Source of the DNA: Muscardinus avellanarius
Lineage: Eukaryota; Chordata; Mammalia; Rodentia; Gliridae
Direction of reading: 5' to 3'
Assembly (NCBI GenBank): GCA_963383645.1
Contig: OY726565.1
Span: forward strand, 28,296,966-28,360,965
Length of the DNA stretch: 64,000 bases
Shown: positions 56,959 through 64,000 of the stretch, piece by piece
Numbering within the stretch: position 1 is the stretch's first letter
How the letters are laid out: each line of letters starts with the position of its first letter
Made by a program: the position numbers and the translations under genes
Notes under the pieces: generated by a model
Database searches by the model: none
Seen by the model: only the letters and a program-made list of their open reading frames with translations
Told to the model about the DNA's origin: nothing

Positions 56959-57846
56959 TGAATGGGAACCATACCACTAATAAAGTTCCAATGGGAGGAA
57001 GAGACACAGGGACAACTCGAGCTGGGAAAAGCCACATTTTCTGCACTTGCCCACACCATAGCTCCTATATTAAGTAAAATTTTTCATCCTTGTGCATCTC
57101 CTAAAAAGAAAGTAGGAATTGTCAAACAGCGTTCTGTGCCTGGAGCGAGCAGCAGAGAACACAGAGTTGAGTGGTGTAATTAGCCTTTTCAGTGCCAGAA
57201 ATGCTGGGACACAGTATGAGGCCACCAGAGCACGTGGGATTCTGCAGAGGGGCCATGAAAGGACTTGAGACTTCTCTATTCTCAGCTGCATTGGAGTTAA
57301 AATATCAGGCTACTGAGCTTGCAAAGAGCATCAATTAGATTCAATTTTTTTTTCTTTGTAAAGTAAGGATAATCAAAAAGAAGAGTGGCAGAATATTTCC
57401 TCTGCTGAGAGTCTGTGTCTGTGGATGGAAAACCTGGCCATCTTCAGCAGAACAAGAGTGTGAATCAATAGGTGACTTGGAGAAATGTATTGCAGAATCA
57501 GAGAGCACATTTTGACACATGCCCTCCCCGATCTCATACAATGCAACGCTCTAGAACCAGGTGCCATGTTAGAATCCTGTGAAACTAAACACTGTACTTA
57601 TTTCTTCTCTTAGTAAACATTGATTTTGTGTCCCGAGACAAAAAATGTCCTCTGTATGTGAATTTGTCCCACTGGCCCACCCACAATAAGCGTGTTCTTT
57701 GGAGGATGTTTTTTCTTCAGTAATAATAATTGGTTTATAGATGTTTATTCACACCATTTTTGATATCCAATTAGACATTTTCAAGGCACCTCACTAAGGT
57801 CAAGTGGGCAGTCTATGGTCATTATGGTCATTCATTCAGTTAGTTA

Positions 57847-57848
<2 letters not shown>
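56959..57848. other. Unique sequence
   Basis: No gene or repeat recognised. Confidence 0.4.

Positions 57849-57880
<32 letters not shown>
57849..57880 (+). repeat. (TG)n microsatellite
   Basis: About 16 units at the tail side of a minus-strand SINE. Confidence 0.97.
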
Positions 57881-57884
<4 letters not shown>

Positions 57885-58072
57885 GAGAATTCTACCTCCA
57901 AGCTACACCCCTAGCCTGATTTTTTTTGTTGTTTTTTTGAAACAGGGTCTCACTGGGTTTCCAAGAGTCTCACTGCTTGCTAAGGCTGAACTCCAACCTG
58001 TGATCCTCCTTTCTCTGCCTTTCAAGTACTGGTATTACAGGCATTCCTCACCATGCCCAGCTTCATTTAGTG
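57881..58072 (-). mobile_element. Older B1-dID SINE
   Basis: ttactgagaattctacctcc to attcctcaccatgcccagc. Confidence 0.87.
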
Positions 58073-60122
58073 AATTAATTAATCATCTGCTATATGCCAG
58101 GTATAGTGCTTGGTACAACCAAATAAAAATATCACTCTACTCCAGGCTCCTACTTACTGACACTGCATCAGGGAGACTTAGTTTTCCCAGATCATCACAG
58201 AACCCCAACCTCACAGCTGCTATAACCACAACTTTGCGACATTGAGGGGATCTTCTCTTACTCCAGTTAATAGAGCTGTGACTCCAGTCCTTCCTGATGT
58301 TCCAATATTATGTAATTACTGGTATCGTGAATCACTTTCACTTCAAAAAGCATTATTAGAGTTTATCTGATCTACAAATTAAAAATATTTTGTTGTAGAA
58401 CTTTATAGTAGCCTTCAGGATAGCTTACAACCTTCTAAGATGCTGATATCTAAATATTCACTCTGCAAAAAGTAGTCTCTTCTGGGTCCCTTTACAATTT
58501 GTCATCCCTGTTGATTCAAATGAGTCAAAGCAATTATTCTGACACTTGAAATTTCACTTTTGACGTTGCCTAGGAAGCAACATTTATACCTACCCCTACC
58601 GCTCACATGGGCCCATCTAGAGAGAAAGAAATCTGGAAATCATGAGTGCACACATCACCCAGTGCCACACATCACCCAGTGCCTTGCCGCTTTCCCCTGT
58701 CTCAGCTGCCATTCAACCCCACAGCTGTCACTGCTACCTCTGTAGGAATTTGGCTCTTGTATGGCAACTCAAGTGGCATTGAGCTTTGATAGAAGGTCAT
58801 AACATCTTTGTTAGAAATGATATGCAAATTTTTCCAAGAGGGTTTTGTCTCAAGTTTTTCTTCTGAAAGCAAGAAAAGATGCAAAACAAAATTCTTTGCA
58901 AATCAAATACTAAAGGATGATGAAAATGAATTGCCCTCTGGCTTTTGTCTTGGTTGACAATTCTTCTGGGATAAGGTTGATTATTTTTATAATTCCTCCT
59001 GGAGACTGTCAGATCTGTCTGATTAAATGAAAACCAGCATACGGAGATTGTATAATGGATCTTATTCGTGTAAAAGCATTCCTTGTAGGGGATAAAGAAA
59101 ATTTTATCTTACATAAAGGGAATTTTGAATACTTTACCTTGGTTGTCTTATTTTGACTACCAAAATTCATTTGAAATCTGGAGGGCAATGCCAATATTTT
59201 AGAGGATCAATTACTGTCAGAGAAAATAAGTAACATGGTCACTTCTTTATTACATGTTCTCACAGGGTCTTGCATTAGATTTTCCCAGAAACTAAAGCCC
59301 AAACTCTGACACAGCAGGACACAGACTCGTAGCTGCCAGTGGTTTTCTTCTTAATGGGGTAAGATGTGCAGTGATTGTCACCTGAGGATGCCCATGACGC
59401 CTCAGATCTATGCATGTTTCAACACTATAGACTTAAGGTGGGGTCCCAAATTTTTTTACACCTCCACAGAAGATTCTAATGGTCCTCTCAGTTGAGGACC
59501 ACCTCCTAATATGCCACCTTAACGCAAGCTGGACAGTGAAATGACAAGAATGCCATCTTGACATCTGATCAATTCAGAAGCATGCTATGAAGAACACAAT
59601 TTCCTTTCATTCTTTGTTTCTTTTTTTTTTTTTCAATAGTTTTCTTCAAGAAGAAAAAAGGGAGCATGCATGCAGTTATGTGGATTTTTGAAGAGAATAC
59701 AAAACCAAGGAGAACCAGGATTAGGAAGAACATTCACTGAGACTGAATTATTCATTACCATGTCCTATATAATGAACTCAATTTAAATGTTATTCAACCA
59801 CTGAGGGCATTTTTATAACCTACCCATCCTAGGCCTAATGTGCTCATTTAATGTTTAACTAAGAGCAGTGAAAACACTCATTTTAAAAAAGGGAGGAAGC
59901 ACATTAGAGACTTTGCCATACAAAAGAATCTATATTAATTTTCAAAGGGAATTTAAAGTATGACAGGTCAGAAAGTTTTTATATCTACTTCAGAAAATCT
60001 AGTTGTTTACTAGAAAGGTAGAAAGGTCAATGAGATCTTAGCAGGTATGTTGGACAAATTACAAACTCTAGTAAGTTAGGCTTTGCAGGATTTTTATTTT
60101 TTGTATTTTAAAACAATGTGTT
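58073..60122. other. Unique sequence with a MER20/MER5-like scrap
   Basis: 58082-58120 (ctgctatatgccaggtatag) may be an old MIR-type scrap. 59430-59512 (gtggggtcccaaattttttt, gaagattctaatggtcctct) resembles the end of a hAT-type MER20/MER5 element. 58651-58684 is a 17-bp direct duplication. No gene seen. Confidence 0.4.
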
Positions 60123-60515
60123 TAAGCCAGACATAGTAGCATACCCTGTAATCCAAGTACTTAGGAGGCTGAGATAGGAGGACTGTAGGTCCAAGAGCAG
60201 CTTCAGCAAATTAAGGATACTCTGTTTCAAAAAAAAAAAAATTTTTTTTTTTGGTGGTACTGGGGTTCCTGGAAACTCTTCTACCTCCGGGCTACACTCC
60301 CAGACCTATTTTATACTTTTTATTTGAAAACAGGGTCTCTTAAGCCAGCACGGCTGGCTATGAACCTGCGCGATCCTCCTGTCTCCGCCTCCCAAGCACA
60401 GGGATTACAAGCGTGTGCCACCACGCCCAGCATCAAAATAATTTTTAAAAGAGCTGAGGTTATAGCTTACAGATAAACCACCCCTGGATTCTATCCTCAG
60501 TACCACAAAAACAAA
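60123..60515 (+). mobile_element. Older B1-dID SINE split by an inverted young SINE
   Basis: B1 half 60123-60240, dID half 60446-60508; the inner copy lies in the A-rich linker in the opposite direction. Confidence 0.87.
60241..60432 (-). mobile_element. Young-type B1-dID SINE (nested, inverted)
   Basis: ggtggtactggggttcctgg to gtgccaccacgcccagc. Confidence 0.93.
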
Positions 60516-61454
60516 ACTAAACAAAAAACAAAAAAATGTGATTAATTTATAAAATTTTAGTTTTTTTATATTAGTTTCAATATAGACAATAGATTGAGTT
60601 TCAAAATTCCATCTAGCAATTCTAATAATTTATTTATAAATTGTAATACAGGACTCAGTGAGAGTTTGTGAAGGTGGTCATGTCCCAATGTAACTGAAAT
60701 GTCATACACATGCTCTAAAAAATATTAAAAACCAATGCTTTCATACTTATTTATCAGTATTTAAATCAAATCTCTGAATTGGATACTATCATGGTTGTAA
60801 AGTAAGTTTTTACTTTGTATGTATACTGTACACTAAAGGCACCTTAAATCTATTATTTACCCAATAAACTATATTTATGATGATCGCCATTAAGTATTTA
60901 GAGGGTGATTATTGGAGAGAATTACAAAGAAATACCTAGATATTACAAAAAATCTAGAATTACAAAGAAATATCTAGGTTTATCATGCATATTCTAAACT
61001 TTAATTGCACAGATTCAACTCACAAAACCAAAAACCCAGAAGCCTATATTTTTTAAACAAAAACACAGTAAGAGGCAGTAAAATTTTATCCAAACCATCC
61101 TTCCTTTTGCTTACTGTCCTGCTATAAATTTTAGTAACACACTTCCACTCTTAGATCACTAATTTGGATGATAAATTATGGTTAATTGAAGTTGTGAGTA
61201 CCCAAAATTACATAAGTTCTCCCAAATTGTAAAATGTGATGCTTCTAGATTTCTGAGGATCTTCAAATCGTAGTCATGTGTACCTTCCCTTTATGGTGGT
61301 CACAGAGCCATATGTCAAAAACCTACAGCTGAGGTTCATATCAAAGCTGCCAAAAACCTAAGTATCATAGAAATCACTCTAAAAGAAGTCTCTTTCGGCA
61401 TTCTTTTGCTGAGGAATTCTGAGTCCTGTTGTTTTCCAGTAAGTTCTTAGCTAC
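60516..61454. other. AT-rich unique sequence
   Basis: Contains a small local duplication (acaaagaaatacctagat / acaaagaaatatctaggt at 60925-60980). No gene recognised. Confidence 0.4.
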
Positions 61455-61683
61455 CATATTCTTACTTTCTGTGACTGACTAATCTCACTTAGCATAATGT
61501 TCTCCAGTTCCATTCATTTTCCCACAGATGTCATAATTTTGTTGTTCTCTATGGCTGAGTAAAATTCCATTGTGTACATAACCCATAGTTTTGTAATCCA
61601 TTCATCTGTTGATGGACATCTTAGCTGGTTCCATAGTTTGGCAATGGTGAATTGTGCAGCTATGAACATAGAAACACATGCAT
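61455..61683 (-). mobile_element. Inverted L1 ORF2 C-terminal fragment
   Basis: Antisense of the same ORF2 C-terminal block as 1-350 and 45730-45930 (ctccagttccattcattttc, gatggacatcttagctggtt). No 3' UTR on its left; joined at 61683/61684 directly to sense ORF1. Confidence 0.85.
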
Positions 61684-61994
61684 AAAATCTCACTCTAGAA
61701 GCTGATCACTCCAAAAATGAATGTATAGTATACAATTTAGAAAAAAAATTGACACCATGAATTAGACATTGAAGAGATATGGGCCCATTTTAAAAGAGTT
61801 AACCTAAGCCGGGCGTGGTGGCGCATGCTTACTTGTAATCCCCGCGCTTGGGAGGCAGAGACAGGAGGATCGCGCAGGTTCGAAGCCAGCCGCGCTCTGG
61901 CTTAGGAGACCCTGTTTCCAAATAAAAACGTAAAAAATAGGTCTGGGAGTGTAGCCCAGAGGTAGAAGGGCTTTCAGGAACCCCAGTACCACAA

Positions 61995-62038
<44 letters not shown>

Positions 62039-62593
62039 AAAATAAAAGAGTTAACCTAAGAATAATAGGCATAGAAGAGGAATAGAAGGTGAAACCAAAG
62101 GGATCAACAATCTTTTCAAAGAAGTAATATCAGAAAATTTTCCAAACAGAAAATGAGATCGATACTCAGGTACAGAAAACATAGAACCCCCTTTAGACAA
62201 GATCAGAAAAAAGGTTCACCATGCCACATAATAGTCAAACTACCTAATGCAGAGGCCAAGAATAGATTATTAAAGACAACAAAAGCAAAAGACCAAATGA
62301 CATTCAGTGGCAAACCAATTAGAACCACTCCAGACTTTCCAAACCAAGCTTGGAGTAACATATTTCAAATTCTGAAAGAAAATAACTTGCAGCCTAAAAT
62401 TTCCTACCCAGCAAAATTATCTCTCAAATTCAATAGAGAAATAAAAATTTTCCACAACAAACAGAAGCTGAAAACATTTATGTCTTCTAAATCAGCACTA
62501 GAGAAGATACTCAAAGAGATTAACTGCAAAGAAGAAATAAGAAATAAATGCCAGAACCAGAGGAACAATAATTTTCATCAGGCAAGCAACTAA
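61684..62593 (+). pseudogene. L1 ORF1 remnant
   Basis: Lacks the first 76 or so codons. After the SINE the part from 62153 is open for 146 codons: HIIVKLPNAEAKNRLLKTTK, then a short deletion where A and B have VMRARR, then ISYPAKLSLKFNREIKIFHN and the end NQRNNNFHQASN. It differs from copies A and B at many residues, so it belongs to an older or different L1 lineage. Confidence 0.85.
61808..62043 (+). mobile_element. Young B1-dID SINE with target-site duplication
   Basis: aaaagagttaacctaa at 61792-61807 and 62044-62059, perfect; (AAAT)n tail 61992-62041. Interrupts L1 ORF1. Confidence 0.97.
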
Positions 62594-62666
62594 GCAAAGA
62601 AGAACAAATACTACCTAAAACAGAGGTTAAAACTCAAAATGTTAAGAATTAAAAATCATCTCTCAG

Positions 62667-62860
62667 GCCAGGCGTGGTGGCGCACGCTTGTAATCCCTGC
62701 GCTTGGGAGGCTGAGACAGGAGGACCGCGCAGGTTCGAAGCCAGCCTTAGCTGGCTTAAGAGACCCTGTTTCCAAATAAAATATAAAATAGGTCTGGGAG
62801 TGTAGCCCTGAAGTAGAAGGCCCCTGGGTTCCACCCCCAGTACCACCAAAAAAAAAAAAC
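62667..62860 (+). mobile_element. Young B1-dID SINE
   Basis: ggccaggcgtggtggcgcac to ttccacccccagtaccacca; catctctcag-type duplication at 62657-62666 and 62862-62871. Lies in the ORF1-ORF2 spacer. Confidence 0.95.
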
Positions 62861-62879
62861 CCATCTCTCAGTAATCACA

Positions 62880-64000
62880 TATAAATGGCCTCAACTCCCC
62901 AATAAAAAGATAAAAAGACATAAGGTGGCAAAATGATTTAAAAACCAGAATCCATTTATATGCTGCCTGCAAGAAACACACCTTACATGTAAAGATAGTC
63001 ACAAACTAAAGGTGAAAGACTGGAGCAAGGTAATCCATGCCAATGGAACTTGAAGACAAGCAGGAGCAGCAACTATGATATCAGACAAATTAGACTTCAA
63101 GCCCAAGCTTATCAGAAAAGACAAAGCAAGTCATTTATTACTGGTAAAAGGAACAATCTATCAAGAGGAAATAATAATAGTCTACATTTATGCCACAAGC
63201 ATAGGTGCAGCCACTTTCATAAAATAAATTATTTGTGATATTAAGTCACACATAGATACCAATACAGTAATGTAATACTGGGAGTCTTCAACACTCCTCT
63301 CACACTGCTAGACTGACTGATCTTCTAAACAAAGGTCAGTAAAGAAGCCTCAGACTTAAAGAACACCATAAACTAAATGGACCTATTAGACACATATAGA
63401 ATATTTCACCCAACTACAGCAGTGTTTACATTTTTCTCATTTGCTCATGGAACCTTCTCCAAAATAGAACATGTCCTGGGACACAAAAGGAGGACTAGAA
63501 AAAAATTTCAAATATAACATTGTTTCTTGCGTCTTTTCAGACCACAGTGGAATGAAATTAGAAATCAACTATAAGACTGACAGTAACCACATGAACATGT
63601 GGAGACTGAACACCACATTGTTGAACGAGGAATGGGTTATAGAAGAAGTAAGGGGTGAAATTAAGAAAATCCTAGAAACAAACAAACACCTTTAAGGCAG
63701 TATTAAGAGGAAAATTCATAGCACTGAGTGCCTGTATAAGAAGAAAATCACCAAATGAATAACCTAATGACATACCTCAAAGCCCCTGAAAAATAGGAGC
63801 AGTCTAACCCCAAAGCCAGCAGAAGACAGGAAATTATTAAAATCAGAACATAAATCAATGAAGTAAAGAATAAAAATACAAACTATCATCAAAAAAGCTG
63901 TTTTCTTAAAAAAATAAACAAGATAGTTAAACCACTAGCCAACCTAACCAAAAGAAAGAGAGAATCAATCCAAATTACAAAATTAAGATTTGAAAAAAGT
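62880..64000 (+). pseudogene. L1 ORF2 N-terminal (endonuclease) remnant
   Basis: The apurinic-like endonuclease region of ORF2p, with frame changes and stops. Recognisable pieces in order: NGLNS-type start near 62885, SDKLDFKPKLIRKDKASH around 63080-63130, the FSDHSGMKLEI motif (63534-63567; the SDHS/H motif of the endonuclease active site is kept), and RGKFIALSA near 63705. After that it continues toward the reverse transcriptase but the window ends. Not functional. Confidence 0.85.

Larger units (their letters stand above)
61684..64000 (+). mobile_element. Decayed L1 (ORF1 then ORF2), split by two SINEs
   Basis: Plus strand: ORF1 from about codon 77 to 62593, spacer, then the start of ORF2 to the right edge. 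Two young SINEs sit inside (61808-62043, 62667-62860). It runs off the window, so total length is unknown. This copy shows the normal ORF1-spacer-ORF2 order, unlike copies A and B. Confidence 0.88.

Noticed and set aside
58651..58684. 17-bp direct repeat as a target-site duplication
   Set aside because: The two copies are adjacent with nothing between them; a simple tandem duplication.

Overview
The window is mammalian nuclear DNA from a rodent, almost certainly non-coding (intergenic or deep intronic). I found no intact protein gene, no convincing exon, no rRNA or tRNA gene and no CRISPR array. The rodent call rests on several dozen copies of one short dimeric SINE: a 7SL-derived B1 monomer joined by an A-rich linker to a shortened tRNA-Ala ID monomer (the B1-dID type). 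That type is known from squirrel-like rodents, dormice and some related families; the species cannot be fixed from the sequence alone. Most open reading frames in the window are SINE or LINE-1 sequence read on one strand or the other.

Layout. 1-850: 3' end of a LINE-1 (L1), minus strand. 1581-4515 (minus) and 13180-15942 (plus): two copies of the same unusual L1 derivative, in opposite orientation, described below. 4520-13170: older SINEs, L1 3'-UTR scraps and a MER2-like DNA transposon. 16000-20350: more SINEs, a small anonymous retrocopy, and an ancient L1 with a younger L1 inside it. 20350-39600: mostly unique AT-rich sequence with scattered SINEs, four MIR relics and a BTF3L4 retropseudogene lodged in an L1 fragment. 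39600-46600: L1 fragments, a run of three SINEs separated by the same target word, an LTR-like relic and a young 5'-truncated L1 with a clear target-site duplication. 46600-61450: unique sequence with young and nested SINEs. 61455 to the right edge: a decayed L1 (ORF1 then ORF2, plus strand) joined head-on to an inverted ORF2 fragment and broken by two young SINEs.

The most interesting object is the pair at 1581-4515 and 13180-15942. Each copy runs from an L1-type 5' UTR that starts with a YY1-like motif, through a 305-codon L1 ORF1, then straight into an antisense (inverted) piece of ORF2, and ends with an L1 3' UTR, a G-rich tract and poly(A). ORF2 (endonuclease and reverse transcriptase) is absent as a usable gene. 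Both copies share the same internal joints but have different flanks, so this looks like a mobile family of the half-L1 (HAL1) kind: non-autonomous, able to supply ORF1p only, with an inverted ORF2 segment fixed in the master copy. Both copies here are inactive through different ORF1 lesions.

The elements relate to each other as a parasite stack. L1 supplies the machinery; the HAL1-like element, the B1-dID SINEs and cellular mRNAs (BTF3L4 and one unidentified transcript) were copied by it, many landing inside one another with recognisable target-site duplications. Family names are from memory of consensus sequences and could not be checked by a database search.
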